A DNA stretch of 64,000 nt from Pseudomonadota bacterium (GCA_023423535.1 JAFAFL010000057.1:1-64000); one strand, 5' to 3'; counted from the first letter of the stretch, positions 25,101-34,744 are shown. The notes: generated by a model not told the origin, from the letters alone. A program made the numbers and translations.

Positions 25101-25266
25101 CACGCTGGAGCGGCTCGCGCTCACCCTGCGCCACCAGGGCTTCACCACCGAGCAGGTGCAGGCGCAGCTCGATGCCGAGGCCGCTCACTACGAGGAGCTG
25201 CTCGAGGCGGTAGGAGGGCTGAGCGTTCAGCTCGACAGCGCGGCCGGGTTCGTCGTCAACGGATGA
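22159..25266 (+). CDS. RapA-like SNF2-family ATPase
   Basis: 1035 residues, close to the length of RNA polymerase recycling factor RapA. An N-terminal Tudor/KOW-like region (1-115) precedes the helicase core. Walker A is DEVGLGKTIEAG (187-198), DEAH is at 294-297, LLLTATPMQL follows, and motif VI EQRIGRLDRIGQ is near 610-621. A long helical C-terminal region follows, as in RapA. The protein should translocate on double-stranded DNA to free stalled or post-termination RNA polymerase. RapA proper is best known in gammaproteobacteria; related DISARM- or Z1-type SNF2 proteins exist, but no defence neighbours are present here. Confidence 0.85.
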   Translation: MQRLVPGMKVRYLPQPEWGVGHLLAVHDEGLRAEVDFPGREGGAVLVSTRGGALVSHAFVPGDKVRTVKGKDAVITEEVEGGRGLRRYVFHYTDGSLGPEGTPEDEMPETELRARPPEPDMVSLLAQGRVGDAHAFELRRTALRLDDERRNDALGALFASRVMVKPHQVGVVQRVLSARRPRFILADEVGLGKTIEAGMIFSALRLAGLANRVLVVAPSHLTVQWLAELFHKFNQLFTLMDGDRYTQAQKEAPDQSPWARFPKVVTSLELLSRTKEHREEAGAADAHWDLVIIDEAHHLKGERAFEAAQALAKNSWGLLLLTATPMQLDPAEYHGLLRLIDEDTAPTLEGFTSRLARQEELSAAVRKLLADEAADGERDALAALSARFPDDERLRELSDRDALLTHLAQTYSLSDRLIRNRRAVVGGFSQRRLHRHPVALTDAEREARARVQEHLRENTSLRGAPMANLLRRLESSPAAFSEAVQSTRALAGLATSAELSLPQTDAKLGAFIDVLRGIWSKEPDAKVLVFTESRATLEWLQARLRTQNVEALGYHGDLPLVERDRQVARFRDPEGPKVLLCTEVGGEGRNFQFAHHLVNYDLPWSPATMEQRIGRLDRIGQTQPVDIHVFDPAGTLASDVLSLLADAVGVFGETVGGLDAVLEEVEPRLSELALSPPEERAQYAKELTERVRAAREQVRRAYDPLLDLRSFDRPAVERLVQRAQERMGIEPAGDDETIDADAEGGTAGLEDGLWAISRDLDERLEDAVTELGRRVGIDVDTDEKVDAFQAAFHFGHALKVEALPGMDLSQEKTLLGTFWRDTAVTQEENEYFATGHPLVEALFGFLRDGPYGRNAFRFIERRGPMKARGVEALFHVLPPEPEDTSVGARVPSRQLSRFIDRWLVHVAVAQDEDGKPKVSPALLPVLEKTGQSLRGDEVERAFEDFDTFVEPALAVALSAAEAEASVLASRARKAILTERETTLERLALTLRHQGFTTEQVQAQLDAEAAHYEELLEAVGGLSVQLDSAAGFVVNG

Positions 25267-25315
25267 GGCCGAGCACCGGCAGGCACTCAGCGCATCTGGG
25301 AAGCCTGGCAGGCGA

Positions 25316-25591
25316 TCATTGCCGGTCCCGGTCCGCAAGCAGGAGCACCGTGCTGCTGGCGCCTCGGTACCGGATGGGGCGAACGCGAACCTGACCGAGT
25401 GGCGGAGCGGACGGCGACTTCCGCACCACGAGCACGTGCTCCTCAGGACGGCCCGAGCGCTTCCCGTCATAGGGCTGCAGCCGCGCCACGGGCTCGTCCC
25501 GGTCCTTGATGATGACCTCCTCACCCGCGCGCACTGCTCGCATGAAGTGGACGAACCGAGCCTTGAACTGCGTGATGTTGGTCTCGATCAC
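25316..25591 (-). CDS. Phd/YefM-like antitoxin, no adjacent toxin
   Basis: 91 residues from GTG 25591. The N-terminus ETNITQFKARFVHFMRAVRAGEEVIIKDRDEPVARLQPY is the Phd/YefM fold that binds DNA and neutralises a toxin. The C-terminal half (VRVRPIRYRGASSTVLLLADRD) would carry the toxin-binding segment. No PIN or RelE-like gene flanks it: on one side is the SNF2 ATPase and on the other a lipoprotein. It may be an orphan antitoxin, an antitoxin acting on a distant toxin, or a remnant. Confidence 0.7.
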   Translation of the reverse strand: MIETNITQFKARFVHFMRAVRAGEEVIIKDRDEPVARLQPYDGKRSGRPEEHVLVVRKSPSAPPLGQVRVRPIRYRGASSTVLLLADRDRQ

Positions 25592-25629
25592 GAGGCGCTC
25601 GCACCCATGCTGGTTCTCCGCTGCCGCGG

Positions 25630-26343
25630 CTACTGCACCGTCAGGCAGGCCTGGTTCCCGGACATGAAGCCCATGCCCTTCGACCGCGCGTCGAGCGTCT
25701 CCCACAGGTTCGAGCCCAGGCCGTCGAGAGGGGGCGCGGCGCGCAGCTCGCTCTCTTCGATCTCCCCGTCACCGTTCGTGTCCGCCGCCGCGAAGGCGCC
25801 GAAGGACAGCGAGCCGTTTGCGTCGGTGAATAGCGGCGCCGCGTCGATGGTGATCAGCACGCCGAAGTGTGGCGAAGCACCGATGGGACAATCCGAGTAG
25901 CGCGTGTCCCGCGTGAGCCGCCAGCCGAAGCCGAGGGTGTCGCTGGCCTTCTTCGCATTGCCGCGGATGAAGTAGGCCGGCAGCTGAGCACCGGGCAGCG
26001 CCACCGGCGAGACCTGCCACGACACCTCTCCGGCGGCTTCCCCGCCCGTCATGTGCTCAGTGAGCCGAACCCCTTCCGCGGCATCCGGATGCGCGAGATC
26101 GACCGGAGGATTCGCTCCGTCGTAGGCGTATCCGGAGAGCCCGCCACCCTTCGCATTGAGCACCGTCACCGAGGCGAAGGTCACCTCGAAGCGCTCGAAC
26201 CCCACGGCCCAGCCGTCAGTCAGCTGCGTCGCGGCAAAGCCATCCTGAACGTTCTTGCCCTCGGCCACGACGCTGAAGCTGCCATCGCCGATGCATGAGC
26301 ACGTAAAGACCATCACTGCGGAAAGAAGAGCGAGCCGGTTCAT
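25630..26343 (-). CDS. Lipoprotein with an EF-hand-like motif
   Basis: 237 residues. The signal peptide ends at FTCSC, with Cys17 the likely lipidation site (Cys15 is an alternative). The body is beta-rich without a recognised fold. Near residues 190-202, ADTNGDGEIEESEL matches an EF-hand or dockerin-like calcium loop (DxNxDGxIxxxE). Function is unknown. It lies eleven bases after the MYXO-CTERM-like gene on the same strand and may share its transcript. Confidence 0.65.
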   Translation of the reverse strand: MNRLALLSAVMVFTCSCIGDGSFSVVAEGKNVQDGFAATQLTDGWAVGFERFEVTFASVTVLNAKGGGLSGYAYDGANPPVDLAHPDAAEGVRLTEHMTGGEAAGEVSWQVSPVALPGAQLPAYFIRGNAKKASDTLGFGWRLTRDTRYSDCPIGASPHFGVLITIDAAPLFTDANGSLSFGAFAAADTNGDGEIEESELRAAPPLDGLGSNLWETLDARSKGMGFMSGNQACLTVQ

Positions 26344-26353
26344 CCCGGAGAGC

Positions 26354-27190
26354 CTACGCGACCTTGCCCTTCCGGCGCGCGCCCCTCAGCAGCGCCGCGA
26401 GCCCGAGCAGCGACCACAGCCCCGCGCCACCTCCAACAGCGCTGCAGCCGAGGCCGGTATCGCGCACGCACTTCTCCTCGATCTCCACGTCCACAGGAGC
26501 GCTCTCGTTGCCGGCCGCGTCCACCGCGATGAGCCGCGCCTCGTACCTCTTCGCGGGAGCGGGGCACTTGTAGGAGAGGCTCCCGTTCTCCGGCAGGCCG
26601 GCGGCGATGATCTCACCGCCCTCGCGCTCGAGCCGGAAGTGCGCTGCGCCTTCGCTCTTCAGCGTGAAGCGGGTGAAGCCGCGCTCGACCCAGCAGGCGG
26701 CGCCGGCCTGCGGCGAGTCGCTGGGGAGATAGGGATCGATGCCGTCGTCCCGGAAGGTCGGCGTGGCGGGCGGCGCGGTGTCCTCCGAGGTACCGGTGGT
26801 GAAGCGGCTGAGCTCTCCCCACGTGCTGGTCACCCGGTACTGGGTGGAAGCCTCCAACGGCTGCGCAGGTCGCAGCTCCACGTAGCCGTGCGTGCCGCTG
26901 CCCGGCGCGGTGTGCACGGTGACCGCGACGCTCTCGCCGGTCCCATCCGGAAGCACACGCTCCAGCGCCCACTGCGCGTCCTGCGACGACTGCATCCCCA
27001 GCAGCGTCACCCGCGCGTTCCGAGGCACGTCCACCGCCTCGTAGCCCGGCGTGACCGAGTACCAGGGCGCGATGCTGCAGGCCCACGCCGCGCTCGCGCT
27101 CGCCAGCGTCGCGCCGACCGTGAGGCCCGCCAGCACGCTGCGCCACATCCACGTCTTCGAGAAGCCGGTCCCCGTCTGCACGTTCGCCAT
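26354..27190 (-). CDS. Secreted Ig-like protein with a MYXO-CTERM-like tail
   Basis: 278 residues. A signal peptide ends near AWACS. Residues about 40-120 form a bacterial Ig-like fold (VDVPRNARVTLLG, PLEASTQYRVTST), with a second fibronectin-like part after a Pro-rich linker (KRYEARLIAVDAAGNESAP). The C-terminus has an invariant-type Cys (GLGCSAVGGG), a membrane helix (LWSLLGLAALL) and an Arg/Lys cluster (RGARRKGK). This matches the MYXO-CTERM sorting signal, so the protein should be processed and lipid-anchored at the Cys on the cell surface. Confidence 0.8.
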   Translation of the reverse strand: MANVQTGTGFSKTWMWRSVLAGLTVGATLASASAAWACSIAPWYSVTPGYEAVDVPRNARVTLLGMQSSQDAQWALERVLPDGTGESVAVTVHTAPGSGTHGYVELRPAQPLEASTQYRVTSTWGELSRFTTGTSEDTAPPATPTFRDDGIDPYLPSDSPQAGAACWVERGFTRFTLKSEGAAHFRLEREGGEIIAAGLPENGSLSYKCPAPAKRYEARLIAVDAAGNESAPVDVEIEEKCVRDTGLGCSAVGGGAGLWSLLGLAALLRGARRKGKVA

Positions 27191-27305
27191 GGCCGCGGGC
27201 AGAGCAAGGGGAGGGCCAGCGCTGTTTCAGAGGGAGCCGCTCACTTCAGGCCACGCGGTGGCCCGGCAGCCCAGGCACTTCGTCACGGAAATCCGTCGCA
27301 CCCCG

Positions 27306-27860
27306 TCACGGAAAATCCAGCACCACGTCCACCGACACCGATCGCCCGGGCGGGTCGAACTCGAACGCTTCGCGCGCGGCGTCGGTGAAGCACTGGCCGA
27401 ATCCCTCCACCCAGGCCTCTCGCGACTCCTGCACGCTGCGCACGAGCTCTCGTCCCTCCGCGTCCACCTGCAGGCTGAGCGTGAGTCGCGCGCGTTGTCC
27501 TTCGGGCGCATCCCCCGGCCAGCACCGACGGACGATCTCCTCGTGGCGCTTCGCGTACTGCGCGGTGAGCTGCGCGCGCACGTTCTCGCGAACGCGAAGG
27601 AACGCGGCCTCGTCGTCGTCCACGCGCGGAGCTTCGAGCACGGCCGGCACCACGGGCGCTGCGAGCGGAGCGGGCGCGGCGACTGCTACCGCGGCGACGG
27701 GACCTTCCCGCACGGCAACTTCCTGCTCCCGCTCCACGACCGCGACGGGAGCGCTCTCTCCCGGCCCCGCCGCCGGAATGGCGGACACGAGCCACACCAC
27801 GCCCGCCAGACAGAGCGCGCCGATCGGCAGCACGACCCACACCGCGGCGACGCCCTTCAT
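27306..27860 (-). CDS. Single-pass envelope protein with AgmX/PglI-like C-terminal domain
   Basis: 184 residues. One N-terminal membrane helix (about 5-28) is followed by an Ala/Pro/Val-rich linker that could span the periplasm. A C-terminal domain has two Cys, TLSLQVDAEGRELVRSV and FEFDPPGRSVSVDVVLDFP. That layout resembles the TonB-like AgmX/PglI C-terminal domain of Myxococcota. The ATG overlaps the thioesterase stop by four bases. The role is unknown; the fold suggests protein-protein contact across the periplasm. Confidence 0.62.
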   Translation of the reverse strand: MKGVAAVWVVLPIGALCLAGVVWLVSAIPAAGPGESAPVAVVEREQEVAVREGPVAAVAVAAPAPLAAPVVPAVLEAPRVDDDEAAFLRVRENVRAQLTAQYAKRHEEIVRRCWPGDAPEGQRARLTLSLQVDAEGRELVRSVQESREAWVEGFGQCFTDAAREAFEFDPPGRSVSVDVVLDFP

Positions 27861-28291
27861 CCCTGCTGCTCGAGGTCCTTCCGATAGGGCGCGAGCCGCT
27901 CCCTGAACGGCGCGGTCCACTCGGCAGGCTTCCGCGTCACCGGATCCACGCGCACGACCACGCGCGTCCCGGTCGCATAGGGAAGATCGTGGTCCATCGG
28001 CAGCAGGCAGAACCCGAAGGTCAGTGAGGTCCTCCCCAGCTTCTCCACCCACACGCGGGCGCGCACGTCGGAGACGCCCTCCACCGCGCGGAGGTACTCC
28101 ATCTGGTTCACCCGCACGAGGTGGAACTGGTCCGGATTGCCCTGCGCATCGAGCAGCCCTCCCCAACCCAGGTGCCGCCAGAACGCGCCGACGGTGCGCT
28201 CGAAGATGAGGAGGTAGCGCGCGTTGTGGAGGACCTGAAACGGATCGAGGTCATCGAAGTACACGCCGTGGACCTGCTCGTGGAATCGCAT
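27857..28291 (-). CDS. YbgC/4-hydroxybenzoyl-CoA thioesterase-type acyl-CoA thioesterase
   Basis: 144 residues with the hot-dog fold signature FDDLDPFQVLHNARYL, in which an Asp and the HNARYL segment form the active site of YbgC-like thioesterases. The length is typical. Later strands (VRARVWVEKLGRTSLTFGFCL) complete the domain. It should hydrolyse short- or medium-chain acyl-CoA, or acyl-ACP, in the cytosol. It sits in a minus-strand run between a 222-residue unknown protein and the AgmX-like gene and is coupled to the latter. Confidence 0.8.
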   Translation of the reverse strand: MRFHEQVHGVYFDDLDPFQVLHNARYLLIFERTVGAFWRHLGWGGLLDAQGNPDQFHLVRVNQMEYLRAVEGVSDVRARVWVEKLGRTSLTFGFCLLPMDHDLPYATGTRVVVRVDPVTRKPAEWTAPFRERLAPYRKDLEQQG

Positions 28292-28303
28292 CGTGCGCGC
28301 TCC

Positions 28304-28972
28304 CTACCGCGCCTTCAGCCGCGCCGCCACGTCCCTCCCCAGCGCATGAAAGAGGTCCCGGTTCGCGAGCGTGGACTGCACCGTCACGAGCCCGACCGCT
28401 CCCTCACCGAGCGGCACGAGGTACCGCCACTGCCGCCACGGCGCGCCCTCCTGTTCGTACGCGAGCTCCAGCCCCATCACCTCGCCCGCGGCGCCGCGGA
28501 AGCCTTCCTCTCCCGCCTTGCTCATCCCCGCTGCCATCAGCTGCGACGCGGCCGGCGCGCGCGTGAACGGCGCCTGCACGTAGAGCATCTCGTCGGCCTC
28601 GCAGCCGGACAGCGTCAGCTCGAAGGGCCAGTCCACGTGCTCCTGCGTGGACCAGAGCGTGGTCATCGGAGGCCACGGCATCGTCCAGCGCTGGGTGCGA
28701 ATGGCCCACGGCTCACCCGCGGTCGGCTCACCGTCCCACCAGTCCTCGAGCGCGCCCTCCGCCTCGTGCGTTCCGGGACCCAGCGCGAGCCTCACGCTGC
28801 CCTCCCACGGCCCGAGCCTCACCATCGGCGGCGAGCCTCCCTCGGTCTTCACGTGGTGCACGATGACCACGTCGTCCGGCGCGCTGGGGAGCCTGCCGAT
28901 CTCGAACGGCGTGCGCGGCAGGAACGCCCAGCCGTGGCCGAAGAGGATGAGGTGCTTCGCTGTGTCCGGCAT
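28304..28972 (-). CDS. Conserved-looking protein of unknown function
   Basis: 222 residues, acidic and rich in Trp, Pro and Gly, with no signal peptide or membrane helix. The sequence contains MPDTAKHLILFGHGWAFLPR at the start and LVTVQSTLANRDLFHALGRD near the end. I recognise no domain. Codon bias is normal, which supports a real gene. It lies between the symporter and thioesterase genes on the same strand with gaps of 18 and 12 bases, so co-transcription is likely. Confidence 0.6.
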   Translation of the reverse strand: MPDTAKHLILFGHGWAFLPRTPFEIGRLPSAPDDVVIVHHVKTEGGSPPMVRLGPWEGSVRLALGPGTHEAEGALEDWWDGEPTAGEPWAIRTQRWTMPWPPMTTLWSTQEHVDWPFELTLSGCEADEMLYVQAPFTRAPAASQLMAAGMSKAGEEGFRGAAGEVMGLELAYEQEGAPWRQWRYLVPLGEGAVGLVTVQSTLANRDLFHALGRDVAARLKAR

Positions 28973-28990
28973 GCGGTCTCTCCCTCTGCG

Positions 28991-30442
<1,452 letters not shown>

Positions 30443-30502
30443 ATCCCCCGCGTGCTGTGACCGCGCTCTACATCTCGACGAGCTACCGACGAGCTGCCCG
30501 CG

Positions 30503-31042
30503 CTACATCGCCGCGCGGTCGGGCTGCGGCGGCTGCTGCGGGAGCGCCACCACCTCACCGCCCGAAGCGTCACCGCTCGAAGCGTCCGGCCGGCCGATCT
30601 CGATGCGGAGCACGAGCTTCGACCAGGTGAGCGCCACCAGCGCCGCGCCGACGAGCGCGAAGGCCAGCGGGGCGATCAGCGGCGGCGCCACGTCGAGCGC
30701 GCCCTCCACCGTGTTCATCGTCCACTTGCCGTCGAGGTCCGCGAAGAAGACCTTCGCGTGAAGGGCCGCGCCCCAGACGCCGGTGACGAGGCCCGCCGTG
30801 CCCACCAGCCGCGCGCCCCACACGAACGCAGCGCGAGGCCGGAGCAGCGCGACCAGGGTGAGAACGAAGAAGCCTGCCGCGCCGTAGATGACGGGCACCG
30901 CCTGCAGCGGGTCTTCACCGTTGCGGCCCGCGTAGTGCTCCACGAACGCATCGAGCGCCAGCGTCCCCAGCCCGGGCGCGAGCAGCAGCGCCACCGCGCG
31001 CGCCGAGTTCCGGCGCACCCACAGCTTCATCCGGTTGAGCAT
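30503..31042 (-). CDS. Four-helix membrane protein of unknown function
   Basis: 179 residues. Hydrophobic stretches near 14-32, 50-68, 76-96 and 120-141 suggest four membrane helices. The cytosolic tail is rich in Gln, Pro and Asp. No family was recognised. It is followed by the symporter and preceded by two unknown soluble proteins on the same strand, with nine bases to the nearest. Confidence 0.6.
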   Translation of the reverse strand: MLNRMKLWVRRNSARAVALLLAPGLGTLALDAFVEHYAGRNGEDPLQAVPVIYGAAGFFVLTLVALLRPRAAFVWGARLVGTAGLVTGVWGAALHAKVFFADLDGKWTMNTVEGALDVAPPLIAPLAFALVGAALVALTWSKLVLRIEIGRPDASSGDASGGEVVALPQQPPQPDRAAM

Positions 31043-31051
31043 CGCGTCATC

Positions 31052-31597
31052 CTACCCGCGCAGCTTCGCGCGCAGCGTCTTCGCCCGCGCCTGCAGCTCC
31101 GAGTCCATGGACGTCAGCTCGATGGACTTGAGGCGCTCCGACAGGCTGCCCGGCACCTTGGTGAGCTTGCCTTCCTCCTGCAGCCCCTCGAGCTTCGCCA
31201 GCGCCTTGTCCGCGATGCGCTCGCGCGGGTGATCGAGCAGCGAATCGAGGAAGTAGGGGTCCTCGGGCAGCTCCGGATACTTCTCCAGGTAGTCGATCAC
31301 GCCCTGCACCCACGCCTTGCGATCGAGCTCGCGCAGCTTGCCCATCGCCTCCTTCTGGGCCTTCCGCTTCCCCTCCGGATCGAAGGTCTTCGCCAGGCCT
31401 TCGGGGAGCTCGCCGCCGGTGAAGAGCGCGTCCGCGGCGGTCTTGTACTTCTGGTAGCTCGCGCTGCGCTCGAGGCGCTGCTGCGAGGGATCGTCCTGCC
31501 GCGAGTGCGACTTGCTCTTGCCCCGCTGCGCGTCCAGCTCGCGGTACGACTTCTTCCGCCTGCCGGTGAAGCCCGTCGAGTCGTCGTCCTTCGCCAT
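31052..31597 (-). CDS. Charged soluble protein of unknown function
   Basis: 181 residues from the ATG at 31597, which has AAGGAG nine bases upstream. The N-terminal 45 residues are basic and probably disordered (FTGRRKKSYRELDAQRGKSK). The rest is helical with many Lys, Glu and Leu. There is no membrane segment. The pattern resembles small RNA- or ribosome-associated proteins but gives no firm family. Only two bases separate it from the stop of the preceding gene, so the two are probably translated together. Confidence 0.6.
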   Translation of the reverse strand: MAKDDDSTGFTGRRKKSYRELDAQRGKSKSHSRQDDPSQQRLERSASYQKYKTAADALFTGGELPEGLAKTFDPEGKRKAQKEAMGKLRELDRKAWVQGVIDYLEKYPELPEDPYFLDSLLDHPRERIADKALAKLEGLQEEGKLTKVPGSLSERLKSIELTSMDSELQARAKTLRAKLRG

Positions 31598-31599
31598 GC

Positions 31600-32364
31600 T
31601 CAGCTCCTTCCGGCCGGCCCCTTCCGGCGCGCGGCCCACAGCGCCGAAAGCCCGCGAAGGGCCAGCGCCTTCACCTTCGGCTCATCGGCGAGCTCACTCT
31701 CGGCGAGCGACTCGTCCACCCAGACACGCAGCGCTTCGGGCACGCCTGCGCCTTCCACTTCACCTTCCGCAGCGCGGCGCGCGAGTGCACGTCCATCCAC
31801 CGAAGCAACGCCGTGCGGCTGACCGAGCTCCAGCATCGCATGCAGCTCGAAGAGGAGGTAGCGGAGCGCTGCATACGGCTCGTCGGCGAGATCCTGCTCG
31901 TCGAGCCACTGAAGGAGCGCGTCCTGCCGGTTCTCGAAGCCGTGCACCAGCCGCTCGTGCGCGCGCGGGTCGCCCTCTGGCAGTGCATCGAGGTAACGCC
32001 AGGCGCTCTCCACGAACGCCGCGTCGGGACCAGACTGGACATCCCAATGCGCGGGCGGCTCGGGCTTCTGACGCTTCTCGCGCGGCGGCCGCTTCGTCGG
32101 CTCGAGCTCCACCTTGCGGCCGGAGGCGACGAGGTCCCAGAGCCCGAGGAGGTTCTGGTACAGCCTGCGCGCGATGTCCGGGCTGGGGAAGCGCGGCTCA
32201 CCGTCGAAGAGGGTGGGGATGATCTGCGAGGACTCGGCGCCGGCCTGGTGACCCGCGACGAAGCGCGCGAGCACCTCGTTGGAGTCGAGTGGACAGCCGG
32301 AGAGCTCGAGGAGCCCATCGAGGAGCTCCGCGCCCTCGAAGTGACGCTCGAAGCGGGAAGACAT
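31600..32364 (-). CDS. Soluble acidic protein of unknown function
   Basis: 254 residues, mostly helical, with a charged Pro/Lys-rich segment near 88-105 (TKRPPREKRQKPEPP) dividing it in two. It has no signal peptide, membrane helix or recognised motif. The downstream partner begins two bases after its stop. The pair has the look of a lineage-specific operon. Confidence 0.55.
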   Translation of the reverse strand: MSSRFERHFEGAELLDGLLELSGCPLDSNEVLARFVAGHQAGAESSQIIPTLFDGEPRFPSPDIARRLYQNLLGLWDLVASGRKVELEPTKRPPREKRQKPEPPAHWDVQSGPDAAFVESAWRYLDALPEGDPRAHERLVHGFENRQDALLQWLDEQDLADEPYAALRYLLFELHAMLELGQPHGVASVDGRALARRAAEGEVEGAGVPEALRVWVDESLAESELADEPKVKALALRGLSALWAARRKGPAGRS

Positions 32365-32463
32365 GGAGGAGAGATCCTTGCGCCCCGCGCATCCCCGGTC
32401 GCCTCTCCGCGCCGGACCATGCGCGGGCGCACAACCAGAAAGTAGCGCGGGAAAGAGGGTCCG

Positions 32464-33246
32464 CTACCGAGAGGAGGGCGCGGCCTGATTGCCCGGCCGG
32501 CCCCTGCGCAGCCACCGGTGCTTCCAGCCCTTGATGCCGACGAAGAGGAACAACACCGAGACCTGCAGCACGACGAGCACCCACAGCGCCGTCGAGTCGC
32601 CGGACAGCGCGAGCTCACCCCGCGCCCAGCGCTCCCAGCCCCAGAGGATCAGCGCGCCGCTGGCCCACGCGGCGAACGGGTTGTGCTCCTTCTTCAGCGC
32701 GCGCTTCACGTCGAAGCCGACGCGCAGATGGCCCTCGTACGCGGGAGAGAAACGAGGCACCCACCGCGGCACCCGCCTGCAGAACTCGTCGAACGCGGCG
32801 CCGAAGCGCGAGCGGAGGAAGTTCTCCTCGGCGCGGATGATGAAGAAGTACTCGCCGAAGAAGAACCCCAGCCCGAGCACGTAGACGATCGGATCGTGCG
32901 CGATGAGCAGGAGCCCGAGGCAGATGCCGAGGTTGCCCACGTAGAGCGGGTTTCGCACGAACGCGTAGGGCCCGCGCGTGTTCAGCGTCACCGCCTCCAG
33001 CGCGTTGCCCTGGCCGCTCGTCCCTTCCGGCACGAGGCCCAGCGTGTAGAAGCGCAGCGCCTGCCCCAGCAGCGCGAGCACGAGGCCTGTGACGTCGAGC
33101 AGCGCATCGACCGACGCGCCACCGGGGCCCGGCTCTCCGCGCGAACGCCAGAGGAGGAAGAGCGCCAGCGCGATCACCGGCACCGGCGTGAAGCTGCGGA
33201 AGCGAAAGAGGACGTTGCCGACCGCGGTGGTCCGTGAAGGCGCCAT
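32464..33246 (-). CDS. Isoprenylcysteine carboxylmethyltransferase-like membrane methyltransferase
   Basis: 260 residues from the ATG at 33246. About five membrane helices are present. The signature GPYAFVRNPLYVGN is the S-adenosylmethionine-binding and active-site segment of the ICMT/phospholipid methyltransferase family, followed by EYFFIIRAEENFLRSRFG. Bacterial members methylate small molecules or lipids; the target here is unknown. Longer versions of the frame only add residues antisense to the divergent lipoprotein promoter region. Confidence 0.78.
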   Translation of the reverse strand: MAPSRTTAVGNVLFRFRSFTPVPVIALALFLLWRSRGEPGPGGASVDALLDVTGLVLALLGQALRFYTLGLVPEGTSGQGNALEAVTLNTRGPYAFVRNPLYVGNLGICLGLLLIAHDPIVYVLGLGFFFGEYFFIIRAEENFLRSRFGAAFDEFCRRVPRWVPRFSPAYEGHLRVGFDVKRALKKEHNPFAAWASGALILWGWERWARGELALSGDSTALWVLVVLQVSVLFLFVGIKGWKHRWLRRGRPGNQAAPSSR

Positions 33247-33342
33247 GAGGCGGGGGCGAGTAGCACAATCAGACTCGCGTTCCCATGCCGAGGTCCGAAC
33301 GTTTGGACGCCGGCCGGGCAGGCTGAGGCATGATGCCAAGTC

Positions 33343-34701
33343 ATGAACCGGACACGTTCACTGCTCGTTGGCTGCTCGGTCGGTCTTGCTGCGGTGCTCA
33401 CCCTCACCGGCCCGGGCTGCGGCCCGAAGCCGGAAGAGTGCCCGTCCGGCGGCACCGGCTCGGTGAACGTGGAGGTGAGCGGACTGCCGGAAGGCGCGGT
33501 GTCGGCGATCACCTTGAGCGGCGAGGAGAAGACGCTCGACGTGCAGGGCGCGGGCGAGGTGAAGGAGCTGCCCACCGGGACCTACACGGTGAGCGCCTAC
33601 CGGGTGGCCTCGCCCGCCGAGCGCGTGCGCCGCGTGTTCACGCCGACGCTCGATGCGAACACGGTCTGCGTGAAGGCGGACGCGCCGGCGACGGTGCGCG
33701 TCGCCCACTCCGAGGTCCCTTCCGGCGGCAAGCTGTGGACGGTGGGCGCGGGAGGTTCGGCGCCGATCTCCGCGCTGGATGACGCGGTGCTGCGCGAGCC
33801 CTCGACGGGCGTGAGCGCCGCGGACGTGGCGATCACCGCCACGCCCTCCACCACGCAGGTGACGGGGCTGGCGTTCGATGCGGAGGGCAACCTGTGGATC
33901 GTGGATCGCCGCGCGAACGGCTCGAGCCTGCGCCGCTTCCCCGCCGCGTCACTGGGACAGAGCGGCGCGCTGGAGGCGGACGTGGACCTGCGAGGTGAGG
34001 CGCTCGGTGGGACGCCGGGGCCGCAGGGCCTCGCGTTCGATGCGGACGGCAACCTGTGGGTGACGGTGAGCCCGTCGAACACGGTGGTGCGCTTCTCCTC
34101 CGACCAGCTCGCGCAGAGCGGTCAGCCGGTGCCGGAGGTGGTGCTGGGCGGGATGGGCAGCGGGCTCTCCGAACCGGCGGGCCTCGCCTTCGACGCGGCG
34201 GGCAACCTCTGGGTGGCGAGCTTCGGCTCCTCGCGCATCGTGCGCTACCGCGCGAACCGCCTGGGCGCTTCGACCCAAATCCCGGACCTCATCATGGAGG
34301 GCAAGAGCGCGCAGCCGGTGGTCGCCACGCTGGGCTCGCCGAAGGGGATCGCCTTCGACCGGCAGGACAACCTCTGGGTCGCCTACGCGGGCGCGAACCG
34401 CATCGCGCGCTACACGCCGGACGAGCGCACCGGCATGGGCGACATCAGCGTCACCCCGCCGGTGCAGATCACGCTGACCGGCGCGCAGCTCGACGGGCTC
34501 GCGTTCGACGAAGGCGGCGGTCTGTGGACGCCGTTCGGTGCGGACCGCCTCGCGCGGCTCTCGCCCTCGCAGCTCACGACCGGCAGCAGCACCGCGGTCA
34601 CGCCCGAGACCGTGCTCGCCGGTGCGGGCATCGGCGCGCGGGTGGGCCTTGCCTTCTACGCCGCGCCGGCGGGACTGCCGCTGCAGGCAGCGCTGCCGTA
34701 G
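33343..34701 (+). CDS. NHL-repeat lipoprotein
   Basis: 452 residues. A signal peptide ends at a lipobox-like GPGC (Cys26). An N-terminal Ig-like part (about 35-110) precedes a beta-propeller of NHL/SMP-30 type, with five clear GLAFDxxGNLW repeats at about 50-residue spacing: AEGNLWIVD, ADGNLWVTV, AAGNLWVAS, RQDNLWVAY and EGGGLWTPF. Such surface propellers bind proteins or glycans. The gene is divergent from the methyltransferase gene with 96 bases between, where a near-palindrome TCCGAACGTTTGGA (33294-33307) may be an operator. Confidence 0.8.
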   Translation: MNRTRSLLVGCSVGLAAVLTLTGPGCGPKPEECPSGGTGSVNVEVSGLPEGAVSAITLSGEEKTLDVQGAGEVKELPTGTYTVSAYRVASPAERVRRVFTPTLDANTVCVKADAPATVRVAHSEVPSGGKLWTVGAGGSAPISALDDAVLREPSTGVSAADVAITATPSTTQVTGLAFDAEGNLWIVDRRANGSSLRRFPAASLGQSGALEADVDLRGEALGGTPGPQGLAFDADGNLWVTVSPSNTVVRFSSDQLAQSGQPVPEVVLGGMGSGLSEPAGLAFDAAGNLWVASFGSSRIVRYRANRLGASTQIPDLIMEGKSAQPVVATLGSPKGIAFDRQDNLWVAYAGANRIARYTPDERTGMGDISVTPPVQITLTGAQLDGLAFDEGGGLWTPFGADRLARLSPSQLTTGSSTAVTPETVLAGAGIGARVGLAFYAAPAGLPLQAALP

Positions 34702-34744
34702 CGGTGAGGAAGAGCGCACCGCGATCGGTGACTACATTCGACAC

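Noticed and set aside
22159..25266. Anti-phage defence system built on the SNF2 ATPase
   Set aside because: The protein has a RapA-like length and layout, and no methylase, phospholipase-type effector or nuclease partner is organised around it; the nearby phospholipase D family gene looks like a lipid enzyme.
33294..33307. Palindrome TCCGAACGTTTGGA as a specific known operator
   Set aside because: It is a near-palindrome between divergent genes but matches no regulator consensus that I can name, so it is only mentioned with the gene.
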